From: Sisyra terminalis
Taxonomy: Eukaryota > Arthropoda > Insecta > Neuroptera > Sisyridae
Reading direction: 5' to 3'
DNA length: 64,000 nt
Assembly: GCA_958496175.1 (NCBI GenBank)
Contig: OY292280.1
Coordinates: 14,446,001 to 14,510,000 of the forward strand
In this document: piece by piece, positions 38,704 to 50,400 of the stretch
How positions within the stretch are numbered: the first letter of the stretch is position 1
How the letters are laid out: each line of letters starts with the position of its first letter
Program-made: the position numbers and the translations under genes
The notes under the pieces: model-generated
The model's database searches: none
What the model saw: only the letters and a program-made list of their open reading frames with translations
What the model was told of the DNA's origin: nothing

Positions 38704-38709
38704 TTTAAT
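38704..38709 (-). terminator. Possible poly(A) signal of the GILT gene
   Basis: The variant ATTAAA on the minus strand, about 113 nt past the GILT stop. The two convergent transcripts could end within ~50 bp of each other. Confidence 0.4.
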
Positions 38710-38821
38710 ACAATTAAATACTTTTGACAATATTGTTTCATAACGTATTTGTCGTTCAACAATGGGACTAGGCTTTTTACAAATACCCTGAGAACTATCC
38801 CAAAAATAATAAGAAGACAAT

Positions 38822-41190
38822 TTAAATATTTTCACATTCAACAGGCGGTGGTTCGTACAGTTTGCACAAACTACCAAATAAATTTTTCAATATTTTAGGC
38901 AAGTAAGATATTTCCGACGAATTATTGAAGATTATGGTTGGAATGAATTGAACTTGGGGTACAAGCGCGTGGGTTCGAATACCGAAATCGCGCAAGTATA
39001 TACTACCGTCCAACGATTCTGCGCAGTTCTTAATCACTCGAAAATCAATACCCAATTGTTGTGCACACTGCAAATAATAAAAAAAAACGATGAAATTGTG
39101 ACAAGTGAAATATTTTTTTTTCAGTTGTGTATTAATATGGATATTGCTTAAACTGTAAAATTTGAAAATATTTAGCCTGCTGAAACGGTTGTAATTTTTA
39201 AACATCGTATGTGGTTCGGAATTGTTCAGGACAATCGAGTTCGGTTCATTTGCCCTACCGACAAAAAAAAACACATGCGATCGACTCAATAGAATGTTAT
39301 TAGTACAAAGCAAATCGCTACCAAAAATCTTCAAAAATAAGCTAAAGAAACCAAAGAATTTATTCTTCTTTTAGTGCCCCTTCAAATTTGAAGATTGGTG
39401 ATCATCATGGTCATTTTCATTTTTTGATACAATAGCGCGGAAAAATCCTCTAGAGCCCAAAAAATTTTTTCGCTGACTTTGAACAGTTATACTGTGTATA
39501 CAATACATAAGATATATTGCAGTCCAATTTATGTAGTATAATTTAATAGTATAATATACAAACATCATACCACAAACATAAATTTGAACAGAAGTTCAAA
39601 CAAAAATATTCGTGACGTATTGCACAGATACGTATTTCGATTGCCAAGCAATTTTCATCAGTGGTCATCAAGTAGTTTGGATCACTCCGTAACTGCTTTG
39701 TGATGATTCACAAAATAATCATGGATTGACCTCAATTTATATGTCGTGTCTTTCTCTTTTTGTGATGTGGTTATGGAGGGGTGTGTGTTCCCAAACTACT
39801 TGATGACCACTGATGAAGATTGCTTGGCAATCGAAATACGTATCTGGGCAATACGTCACGAATATTTTTGTTTGAACTTCTGTTCAAATTTATGTTTGTG
39901 GTATGATTTTTATATATTATTATATTACATAAATTGGACTGCAATATATCTTATATATTGTATACACTCCTCTAGAGCTTTTTTCTGAACCACCCACGAA
40001 AATTTGCTAGCCAGAATATCCTTCTTCTTTCCATAACTCTTTTTTCTTTTATCCAACCTTGAATGATAAGCTGAAGTGACTTACTCTTTTTTATAGAAAC
40101 CATAAGAGTTTTAGTGGTATTAAGTTTCATTAGTACTTCTTCACGGGGTTTTCTTTAGATATTACCATGAACTTGGTCTTTTTATTTATTTTTATATCGG
40201 ACTTAAAGCTTGTGCGGTTAACATTGTCGAAAAGCACTTGAAGGCCCTCTGCAGTATAAGCTGGTCATTGATTAATTTTATTATAAAAATCAGTGCTACT
40301 TATAAATAAATGTTTCGATCTTCGTCTTATGTAGCTAATAATAAAATTACTGTTCTTCCACAAAATATTTACCTCACTTCCAGCTCCGTAAGGCTCAGCA
40401 TTGTTTGCTATCATACATGCAACGTATTGTAACTGAATTTTCTGCGATTTTATCATTTTTACCCCACAAGCATGGATTTTGTTAGCAACACATTCCAAAT
40501 AACCATGCTGACATTCAAATTGGTAACGTCCATTTATATATTTTGTCTGGAAATTATAAAATTTATCAGTTCTATACTTATAGTTTGGGTATAAAATTAA
40601 AGTGTAAGGATTTGTATTATAACAAATCCCCACAGCAGAATTGAATTCGGGTGAAATAAAGTTCCGAAAAACAAGTCGAAATGTCTACTTAAAAGATGAA
40701 GAGAATGGTAGTGTTTTGTTTTGTCATGTTCTGTTTTGTCCAGTCATGGTTTCACAAGGATATTGATTTGAATTTGGCATGGAAAGTGTGAATAATTGAA
40801 ATAACCTCTGCTTTTCCATATGGAACAAAATCCAGAACCATAAGTCTCGACGCCTTGGCATAGGTTGGAACTAATTGTTGCAGTACAAAGCTCCTAGAAT
40901 CAGGACATAGGGCTTCGTAGTACACAGTAACTAAAGTAGGAGTAGTCGAATTATCGGTCGATTCTCTAGTGATAATTGTATCCTTAAAATGAAAGAACAA
41001 ATAATAAACAAGTTAGACACAATAAAATCGATTTAATACAAACATTTTCTAGTGGAATTGATTTAAGCAATTGCCATACAAATAGTAGGAAAATAACGAC
41101 GAACACGACCCGTAACATAACGTATTTGTTGAAGGTGAGAAATCTCATTGTTTTTACGACTAGCTTTGGCTTTTTTATTAATATTTTCAT
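38822..41190 (-). CDS. GILT-like lysosomal thiol reductase
   Basis: A member of the gamma-interferon-inducible lysosomal thiol reductase family, which reduces disulfides in endosomes and lysosomes. In insects these proteins are linked with immune defence. Exons, 5' to 3': 41190-41044, 40982-40806, 40546-40373, 39067-38822, giving 744 nt or 247 aa, in frame. Residues ~23-45 form one strongly hydrophobic segment after a basic N terminus, so it is a signal peptide or signal anchor. The thioredoxin-like active site is CPDS at 75-78 after YYEAL, a C-x-x-S version of the usual C-x-x-C. The family signature CQHG-x2-EC-x2-N-x4-C is perfect at 120-134. Possible N-glycosylation sites are N60 (NST) and NNSS in the last exon. 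Methionines at 15 and 25 are alternative starts. Intron 3 holds a foldback element. The identity is secure, but catalytic competence with Ser is uncertain. Confidence 0.92.
39494..39967. mobile_element. 474-bp foldback element (GILT intron 3)
   Basis: Inverted arms of about 180-190 bp begin GTGTATACAATA and end in TATTGTATACAC. Inside each arm is CTTGGCAATCGAAATACG or its complement, followed by a block with GGTCATCAAGTAGT. The same block is found near 12270-12400, and the first part also near 20030. CCTCTAGAGC occurs on both sides (39447-39456 and 39969-39978) but is separated from the left arm by 37 bp. Confidence 0.75.
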
Positions 41191-41867
41191 ACAGGAATTG
41201 GCGTGTGAATTATTAAGGATAACTCGTGGTCAACTGTCAATGTGACAGTTAATTTAATTGGATAGTTTGACGCAAATATTGACAATGGAAGCAATTTTCG
41301 ATGTAATGAATTATTTTTGAATGAATTTTGAATAATGAAATCATTTCATAGATTATAGTCACTTTGAATTTTATCATTTAGATAATTTGGTTACATTATT
41401 AATATTTCGTTGACACAATAGCAATTTTATCCTTCCGATTTTGCCTATCCACTACTGTATGTCTGATTAAATAGCGACCATAGCGACATATACAGTTCAG
41501 TGAAAGCAAAAGTTATTGGTTAAAAAAATAGATGGCGCAATTTTACATGGCGCCAATTAAAAGAAGCTTTATGGCTATGAATATTAAAGCATATTTTCCA
41601 GAATTTTTATGGATTTGCTAATTATGATTACGAGGTAATTTTGAACCTTTTTAGGTTTCCATTTTTGGGATGAATTCGCTTTCGGATGAAGCTTCGGTTT
41701 CGACCAAAAAATCAGCCGAGGATGAATATTTGTCACGTTTGTCATCTAAATCAAGCGAACTTATTTTGCGTGAACTATGAGTAAATGGAGTTAATGTTAA
41801 AAGAGTTAAGAGTTAATGGAGGAGTGGACTACAAACAGCTCCCTAAAGTTAGTTCCCCAACAAACCA
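41191..41867. other. Upstream of the GILT gene, nothing recognised
   Basis: Contains the presumed GILT promoter. A TTCGGTTTCG-type low-complexity patch near 41690 also occurs at about 32300. No gene is supported. Confidence 0.4.
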
Positions 41868-42118
41868 CATTTAAGGGATGAAATCGACAACCAAAGTGGC
41901 AGAAGAAATCATCAAACTATCCAAATTTCAATCGCATGTAACATCGTTATATAAGGGATGATTTTCGAACCAAATACAGTTTTACCAATGTACCAAACGA
42001 TAATATAATAAACCATTTCGAATATCAAAGCAATGTCTTCTTAAATTATACCAAAGAATATTTCATGGTTTATCTACCAAAGAATGTCGATAATTGATTC
42101 ATTACATGACAATTATCA
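41868..42118 (+). repeat. Direct repeat, left copy (partner 43468-43722)
   Basis: A segment of about 250 bp beginning AAGGGATGAAATCGACAA is repeated in the same orientation at 43468-43722 with about 15% differences by eye. The pair brackets the large palindrome. Confidence 0.8.
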
Positions 42119-42130
42119 TAACAATTATTA

Positions 42131-43109
42131 TGTTTTGCTTTATAGGCAACCAAGTGCGCATCAATAAATCAAAATTCGACGATTTGCCTATTTTGAACAT
42201 GTCCATATTCAGTACTCCAATTCAAATTTCAGACATTTAAGGGTGGTTTTCTTTATGTCCAATAATGATTGGGGTATCATTTTAAATCTAAAGAATTATT
42301 CTATTGATTTATATAAATAAACAACCAATATATCCAACTTATGACATTAAAATTTAATTCTTCGTAAGCGAATACTTTCCTTTCTGAGATTTAAGGGTGG
42401 TTTGCCCCCTTTACTTTATTGAATCTGATTATGGTTGGAGTATTAATTGAAAGCTATTGAATTATTCTACCGATTGATACCAAAAAATTACCAATATCTC
42501 CAATCAATTACTTGAAAATTTGATTTTCCCTCGGTAACTCTTTAGGTCCTTTTACACGCTAATTTCTCGAAAAGTAGACTTTTAAGTAGCATTTTAGTGG
42601 TAGAGTTAGCTGTAAACCATTAATTATATATAAGTGTAATATTTTTAATTACTTTTTACATGAAATAACATGATTTCGGTACAATTTTATTAAGGTTAAG
42701 AGTCATCGAGGGAAAATCAAATTTTCAAGTAATTGCTTGGAGATATTGGTTAGTTTTTAGTATCAATCGATAGAATAATTCAAAAGCTTTCGATTGATAC
42801 TCCAATCATAATCGGATTCTATAAAATAAAGGGGGCAAACCACCCTTAAATGTCAGAAAGGGAAGTAGTCGCTTACGGAGATTCAAATTTTAATGTCATA
42901 GGTTGGATATATTGGTTGTTTTTCTACATAAATCAATAGAGTAATTCATTAGCTTTCAATTGATACTCCAATCATTATTGGACATAAAGAAAACCACCCT
43001 TAAATGTCTGAAATTTGAATTGGAATACTGAATATGGACATGTTCAAAATAGGCAAATCGTCGAATATTGTTTTATTGATGCTCACCGGGTTGCCTATAA
43101 AGCAAAACA
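42131..43109. mobile_element. 979-bp palindrome between direct repeats
   Basis: TGTTTTGCTTTATAGGCAAC at the left end matches GTTGCCTATAAAGCAAAACA at the right. The arms of about 400 bp are clearly inverted copies, with AAATTTCAGACATTTAAGGG and its complement well conserved. The central ~200 bp (TTTACACGCTAATTTCTCG...) reappear as a direct copy at 43289-43403. No coding frame. Either a foldback transposon or an inverted duplication. Confidence 0.8.
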
Positions 43110-43467
43110 TGAATAACTTTAACATCAGCTAAACATGCAAATAAAATTGATTAAAAATACAATTTTAAATGATGTACAAGCGGAAAAAATGTAATATTTT
43201 GAATTGTTTATTAATAAGTGATCGATTTATAGCGATAGGAGTGAAGAAATAAATATATTTTTGTCCCTAAATGAAGATAATGACAGACCCCTTTAGACGC
43301 TAATTTCTCAAAAAGTAGACCATTAATCAGCACTTAAGTGTCAAATTTAGCTGTAAACCATCAATTTTTAATAAGTGTATTGTTTTTAATAACTTTTTAA
43401 GGGTGCCAATCGAAAGTTTAAGTCCCCACGTACATGCTGGGCATATTTTTCCGAATACCAATCACAT

Positions 43468-43722
43468 TTAAGGGATGAAATCGACAATCAAAGTGGCAGA
43501 AGAAATCATCAACCCATCCAAATTTGAAGTGCTTGTAACGTCGTGGAATAAGGGATGATTTCCAAACCAAAGACAGATTCGGGTTCGTATCAAGGTACCA
43601 AACGATAATATAACAATCCATTTCGAATATCTAAACAATGTCATCTTAAATTACATCAAAAAAAATTTCATGGTTGATCTACCAAAGAATATCGAAGATT
43701 GGTTCATTACATGACAATTATC
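43468..43722 (+). repeat. Direct repeat, right copy (partner 41868-42118)
   Basis: Second copy of the ~250-bp segment. It starts AAGGGATGAAATCGACAA and ends at ATTACATGACAATTATCA like the left copy. Confidence 0.8.
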
Positions 43723-44426
43723 AATAATTTTAAGACTCCTTTTTCATGGATTTGTAACTAATTAACAGGAAAAGATTGGATAAGATATCATTTAAAAATA
43801 TACATAGTGAGTTATCCTTGGTTCATGCTATATAACTTCCAACACAAACAAATGCCAAAGAGTTTTTCATAAGTTTAGAAGAAAATTTTCAACAGGATAT
43901 TGCTTTTGGTGACGGAAATTATTTACATAGATGAGACTTCCACCGATTGATTAATAACACTCTATTCTGGTTCTATGGTGCTCTAATAAATTTAAACTTA
44001 CTTTTACAGGAATTGCTTTCCGACAATGGCAATAATCATTATTTTTTAATCACTACAATTTCTCCGATTAAAAATTTAAGGGTTTTTATGAATACTGAAA
44101 AAAAACATCCTTATTAATATTGATTGTGACATAGGAATTACTATGATAGTGTTGCTAACCAACGTTTTATTTCGGATCCTATCAATTATTCAACAAACTC
44201 TTCCGGACGATGATATGATTATGGATTTCAGATGAAAATTATCATTTTCCTGATACTATTTTGGACGAAAAAAGAAAATTACTAAGCATTTACACAAACA
44301 CTTATATAGAAAATATTTCTCATTGAAGGTTTACTTATGATATCATCAATTCTGCTACATATTCTGGATGATGATGATGTGATTATGGGTCAAAAATCAG
44401 TCTTCATGAAAATTTAGTGTTGGTAT
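43723..44426. other. Intergenic, nothing recognised
   Basis: AT-rich spacer left of the exons near 44.4-45.1 kb. No supported feature. Confidence 0.4.
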
Positions 44427-44585
44427 CTATGTACTCTTTTCCTCACCACCCTTGCGGTAGAGTACTAGGCGCGTTTTTTTTAATGTGGTGTCCCCTTGGA
44501 GGCCTAATCCACGAATATCTCCGTAAACGGTTAAGACCACAAAAGACAGAAAATTTTGGAAAAGAAACTTTAATTCATTGTTTGC

Positions 44586-45092
44586 GATTTTAATCAGTGA
44601 AAAGTCAAAACAGTTTACGTAGATATTCCATTCACAACTCACATTCCTTAAAAAATAACCACCCACCACTAATGCAACGTTGCAACTTCTACATTCTTTT
44701 GGCTTATGTGATACAGTTATTCCAATCGGCGTGAAGCGCACTATACAATTCCATAGTGTCATAAGCGAAAAGAAAATTTCAACCCTTAAAAACTAAATGC
44801 TAAATTGCTACAAAGCTAAAAATACAAGCCTTATAACTAAGTGACTAAAGAACCAACTATCATGGAAAGGATGATCATACTTTAGGTCCTAATAATAATA
44901 ATAAAAATTACATGTAAACCCACTTTTTCAGATTCTTCCACATTTTTCGCCAACTCTTTTCCCCAACTTTCCTCCATGTTCCCATAGAATGATAAAGCCA
45001 CGAATGCACCTTTTAATCTGGAATCTGGAAAAAAAAGGTATAAATATTATTTGGTACAATGTTCAAATCGTTTAAAATTAGTGTTTCTTACC
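44586..45092 (-). CDS. Exons of an unrecognised gene at the left edge of the array
   Basis: I do not recognise this protein. The best-supported exon is 45024-44924. It has acceptor TTTTTTCCAG, 33 open codons containing GAFVALSFYGNMEESWGKEL, and donor GTGGGT. It joins in frame, forming GAT, to an upstream exon that ends at 45092 before a strong GTAAGA donor and reads KCNGSEVKIWYKNG. The upstream limit of that exon lies at or inside the array and is not fixed. A further in-frame exon candidate runs from an acceptor near 44800 to a GTAAAC donor near 44586 and includes KPKECRSCNVALVVGGYFLR. Every unit of the adjacent array holds a decayed copy of the first two exons, so this appears to be the intact member. 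It could be secreted, as it is Cys-containing, but no signal peptide was found. The boundaries are partial and uncertain. Confidence 0.45.
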
Positions 45093-45353
45093 ATTTTTAT
45101 ACCAAATTTTTACTTCTGATCCATTACATTTTCCTGGATATGCTTCAGGACAATAATGTATGGTAATGATGGATTAAAGATGAAATTCTCCTTTCCGAAG
45201 CCACTTCCACGCCGAATCCAAATCCGAATGGCACTAATAAGTCACTTAAACACTTTAACACTAATTCCTGAAGGGAATAACACTTTCACAACACTAATCA
45301 CTTAGCCCGAAACGCGTAATCCAGAATGTGTGACGGAAGCGCACTCACTAATA

Positions 45354-45363
45354 TATTTTTATA
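45354..45363 (-). promoter_or_regulatory. TATA-like box, proximal, one per array unit (unit 1 shown)
   Basis: TATAAAAATA on the minus strand. Downstream lies a CpG-containing stretch, then a run rich in GTGTT/AAGTG without an early stop-start pattern, resembling an insect 5' UTR. It reads towards the exons at 45092-44924. Repeated in each unit at intervals of about 2.37 kb. Confidence 0.4.
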
Positions 45364-45990
45364 CACTTTGTCTGTCTATTCAAAAAAATTATTTAAAGAC
45401 GGAGGAAGAAAAAAAAATTAGTAAGAAAAAAGCTTGACTCTATCTCTATGCTACAATAGAGAGTATCAACATTTTGGCAATCCCTGCTACAAGGGACATC
45501 CCCATTTACCTGCCTGTAACATTGAAACCACTTTGGCCACCAGCTACTTAACGCTACTAAGCTAATCGTTGCAACCAGGATTCGAACTCGTACCCAACAT
45601 CAATTGATGTCCTGGAATCCAATACCTAACGAATCGCGAACAAAAATGCACTTTATTTGTACGGATAATCACTTGAAGTTAACACTTATATTTATTAAAT
45701 GTTTCTTTAAAAAACCCGAAAGTGCATTTTATTTACAAACACTACTTTAATAAACCGCGCGCGGAAAAAAAAACAACGGAAAGTGACCTAAAGTGGTTCC
45801 ACTAAAGAGCCCAAACCCCCTAGCTGAAAAGGAATCAAGTGGGATTAGGTAAAAAAAATCTACGGACTTAACTTTAATTGAAGTCCTCGTCTGCTACAAA
45901 CGCCTTCCAGGAACAGGTACTCCAAAGCACAGCTTCCATCTCCAGCTCTATAACTCCAGGAATTGAAGATCACTAAAGTTCTCAAAAGCA

Positions 45991-45998
45991 CTTTTATA
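45991..45998 (-). promoter_or_regulatory. TATA-like box, distal, one per array unit (unit 1 shown)
   Basis: TATAAAAG on the minus strand, preceded by a GC-rich block with GATCGCGACGCGACACG. About 90 nt downstream a 21-codon frame starts MEAVLWSTCSWKAFVADEDF and stops. Repeated in every unit except the truncated last one. Confidence 0.4.
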
Positions 45999-46324
45999 AC
46001 CGATCGCGACGCGACACGAACTTTCGTGTATCTTTCCCGAAACTTTCGCGGAACTTTCGAATAAAGATTTGAATTTTACGCTTTATAACTTAAAAGCGTT
46101 GATTTGTTAAAATTCGCGAATTCCGGATAATGTATTCAACGTAGAATACATAGTTAAAACCCGCGCGTAACGAAACGGAATTTTTACGGCGGAAGTCGAA
46201 ACGATTCACTACACTGAACTCCTTTTCTTTTTAACTAGAAAAGAAAAAAAAGGATAAGTATTGAAAGATACACTATACTTTAACTTAAATATAGATACTT
46301 ACGAGGAGGATAAAACCCCATCTA

Positions 46325-46471
46325 CCGCAAATATCCTCGAAATACACCAACTGCCGAAATTGACGCTGCTCCTCCTAGCGATGTCCATCCAGTAGAACCA
46401 ATATATAGAATCCCTCCAAATCTTCCATAATTCCCGAAGCTGAATGTTTCAGAATTAATTGATCCTTGATT
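46325..46471 (-). other. 49-codon glycine-rich open stretch in each array unit (unit 1 shown)
   Basis: Between a TGA and a TAG, one minus-strand frame reads a Gly/Ser-rich peptide including FSFGNYGRFGGILYIGSTGW. It overlaps, in another frame, an ATG-led stretch (MDIARRSSVNFGSW) that stays open up to a good GTAAGT donor at the unit's GAGGAGG block. Which frame, if any, is used cannot be told. The peptide is not one I recognise. Confidence 0.25.
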
Positions 46472-47359
46472 TCAATCTTTATGCAACAATAATTAAAGTA
46501 GAAACTATCATTAGTATGAAACAATCAAATTAGTTCCAAAATTTCTTACTAACAATGACCTTCTTAATTGTGGATGAAGTATTCTTATTTCTTTTGTATC
46601 CTTTTTATGTGATCATTAACTTCTTTTTTAGGCTAAAAATGAAACAAATGGATTAGTATGGTATATATCATGTCAATACTTAAATACATACGAGAAAAAT
46701 GATTCTATTGCAGTTGTCAAAGTTTCTTATATTTGGGAAGAACGGCTTAAATGTCTATTAAGACGTTGATACAATTGGCGAATAGTAGAGATCCTTGATC
46801 CTCATAAAATTAAACTTTCGTTTCAGAATGTCCTCAACTTGTATTATCAGTTATTTTAAATGGTGCAACTAAATATTCTCAAATATCTCATTTTTATTTG
46901 AACGGCGATTTGTTAAAGCAATCTAAAAAAATAGTAACCACAACCTTTTACCGTTTACCTTATCCTTTTTACAAACATATCCATTTGCTAGTAGGGAAGA
47001 AAAGTTAAACTGAAATATTTTTTGTACTTTTTTTTCTGGATGGAAAATGGAATTTTATACCACCAGAACTTTAGGTTCCTCTGTGTATTCTTCTGGGATA
47101 TATCTGTGATTCAATGAATATCAATAATTTTGAGACATTTTATTCCATCAACAGCAATAACAACTCTTTGTTAACAATTATCTTCGATTACCTCGTAAAA
47201 CATAAAAATAATTGGAACTTCTCCTGAAACTGAAGAAACATATTAATTTTACATTCAAATCAAACATAAATATTGTATCTTACCAAAGTTTTACTGAGAC
47301 ATAGTAAATTGTCATAGAAGTTCTTGAAGATGATCATGATTTTCAACTCTATTTTCCAA

Positions 47360-47483
47360 CTTTCCATAGAATGATAATGCCACGAATGCACCATTTAATG
47401 AATCTGGAGAGAAAAAATATTAATATTATTTGGTACACTGTTCGAATGGCTTAAATATAGTGCATCATACCAAATTTTCCTTA
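47360..47483 (-). pseudogene. Decayed copy of the 45024-44924 exon, one per array unit
   Basis: After acceptor CTCTCCAG each unit reads GAFVALSFYGKLENRVEN, clearly related to GAFVALSFYGNMEE in the single-copy exon, but it soon reaches an in-frame TGA. The preceding exon copy has GGATCATAAGG in place of GGATCAGAAG, which creates a stop, and it has lost the GTAAGA donor. The copies are therefore not functional as this gene. Shown at the unit 1/unit 2 junction and repeated at every junction. Confidence 0.65.
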
Positions 47484-50400
47484 TGATCCATTACATTTTC
47501 CTGGATATGCTTCAGGACAATAATGTATGGTAATGATGGATTAAAGATGAAATTCTCCTTTCCGAAGCCACTTCCACGCCGAATCCAAATCCGAATGGCA
47601 CTAATAAGTCACTTAAACACTTTAACACTAATTCCTGAAGGGAATAACACTTTCACAACACTAATCACTTAGCCCGAAACGCGTAATCCAGAATGTGTGA
47701 CGGAAGCGCACTCACTAATATATTTTTATACACTTTGTCTGTCTATTCAAAAAAATTATTTAAAGACGGAGGAAGAAAAAAAAATTAGTAAGAAAAAAGC
47801 TTGACTCTATCTCTATGCTACAATAGAGAGTATCAACATTTTGGCAATCCCTGCTACAAGGGACATCCCCATTTACCTGCCTGTAACATTGAAACCACTT
47901 TGGCCACCAGCTACTTAACGCTACTAAGCTAATCGTTGCAACCAGGATTCGAACTCGTACCCAACATCAATTGATGTCCTGGAATCCAATACCTAACGAA
48001 TCGCGAACAAAAATGCACTTTATTTGTACGGATAATCACTTGAAGTTAACACTTATATTTATTAAATGTTTCTTTAAAAAACCCGAAAGTGCATTTTATT
48101 TACAAACACTACTTTAATAAACCGCGCGCGGAAAAAAAAACAACGGAAAGTGACCTAAAGTGGTTCCACTAAAGAGCCCAAACCCCCTAGCTGAAAAGGA
48201 ATCAAGTGGGATTAGGTAAAAAAAATCTACGGACTTAACTTTAATTGAAGTCCTCGTCTGCTACAAACGCCTTCCAGGAACAGGTACTCCAAAGCACAGC
48301 TTCCATCTCCAGCTCTATAACTCCAGGAATTGAAGATCACTAAAGTTCTCAAAAGCACTTTTATAACCGATCGCGACGCGACACGAACTTTCGTGTATCT
48401 TTCCCGAAACTTTCGCGGAACTTTCGAATAAAGATTTGAATTTTACGCTTTATAACTTAAAAGCGTTGATTTGTTAAAATTCGCGAATTCCGGATAATGT
48501 ATTCAACGTAGAATACATAGTTAAAACCCGCGCGTAACGAAACGGAATTTTTACGGCGGAAGTCGAAACGATTCACTACACTGAACTCCTTTTCTTTTTA
48601 ACTAGAAAAGAAAAAAAAGGATAAGTATTGAAAGATACACTATACTTTAACTTAAATATAGATACTTACGAGGAGGATAAAACCCCATCTACCGCAAATA
48701 TCCTCGAAATACACCAACTGCCGAAATTGACGCTGCTCCTCCTAGCGATGTCCATCCAGTAGAACCAATATATAGAATCCCTCCAAATCTTCCATAATTC
48801 CCGAAGCTGAATGTTTCAGAATTAATTGATCCTTGATTTCAATCTTTATGCAACAATAATTAAAGTAGAAACTATCATTAGTATGAAACAATCAAATTAG
48901 TTCCAAAATTTCTTACTAACAATGACCTTCTTAATTGTGGATGAAGTATTCTTATTTCTTTTGTATCCTTTTTATGTGATCATTAACTTCTTTTTTAGGC
49001 TAAAAATGAAACAAATGGATTAGTATGGTATATATCATGTCAATACTTAAATACATACGAGAAAAATGATTCCATTGCAGTTGTCAAAGTTTCTTATATT
49101 TGGGAAGAACGGCTTAAATGTCTATTAAGACGTTGATACAATTGGCGAATAGTAGAGATCCTTGATCCTCATAAAATTAAACTTTCGTTTCAGAATGTCC
49201 TCAACTTGTATTATCAGTTATTTTAAATGGTGCAACTAAATATTCTCAAATATCTCATTTTTATTTGAACGGCGATTTGTTAAAGCAATCTAAAAAAATA
49301 GTAACCACAACCTTTTACCGTTTACCTTATCCTTTTTACAAACATATCCATTTGCTAGTAGGGAAGAAAAGTTAAACTGAAATATTTTTTGTACTTTTTT
49401 TTCTGGATGGAAAATGGAATTTTATACCACCAGAACTTTAGGTTCCTCTGTGTATTCTTCTGGGATATATCTGTGATTCAATGAATATCAATAATTTTGA
49501 GACATTTTATTCCATCAACAGCAATAACAACTCTTTGTTAACAATTATCTTCGATTACCTCGTAAAACATAAAAATAATTGGAACTTCTCCTGAAACTGA
49601 AGAAACATATTAATTTTACATTCAAATCAAACATAAATATTGTATCTTACCAAAGTTTTACTGAGACATAGTAAATTGTCATAGAAGTTCTTGAAGATGA
49701 TCATGATTTTCAACTCTATTTTCCAACTTTCCATAGAATGATAATGCCACGAATGCACCATTTAATGAATCTGGAGAGAAAAAATATTAATATTATTTGG
49801 TACACTGTTCGAATGGCTTAAATATAGTGCATCATACCAAATTTTCCTTATGATCCATTACATTTTCCTGGATATGCTTCAGGACAATAATGTATGGTAA
49901 TGATGGATTAAAGATGAAATTCTCCTTTCCGAAGCCACTTCCACGCCGAATCCAAATCCGAATGGCACTAATAAGTCACTTAAACACTTTAACACTAATT
50001 CCTGAAGGGAATAACACTTTCACAACACTAATCACTTAGCCCGAAACGCGTAATCCAGAATGTGTGACGGAAGCGCACTCACTAATATATTTTTATACAC
50101 TTTGTCTGTCTATTCAAAAAAATTATTTAAAGACGGAGGAAGAAAAAAAAATTAGTAAGAAAAAAGCTTGACTCTATCTCTATGCTACAATAGAGAGTAT
50201 CAACATTTTGGCAATCCCTGCTACAAGGGACATCCCCATTTACCTGCCTGTAACATTGAAACCACTTTGGCCACCAGCTACTTAACGCTACTAAGCTAAT
50301 CGTTGCAACCAGGATTCGAACTCGTACCCAACATCAATTGATGTCCTGGAATCCAATACCTAACGAATCGCGAACAAAAATGCACTTTATTTGTACGGAT

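Noticed and set aside
45560..45640. tRNA-like B box (GAGTTCGAATCCTGG on the minus strand) in each array unit
   Set aside because: The T-stem halves do not pair, and no A box, anticodon arm or acceptor stem can be folded. It is not a tRNA and is weak for a SINE.
45117..47483. Array unit as a complete LTR retrotransposon
   Set aside because: No gag or pol frames, no convincing TG..CA ends and no primer-binding site. Intron-like exon remnants argue for a host gene segment instead.
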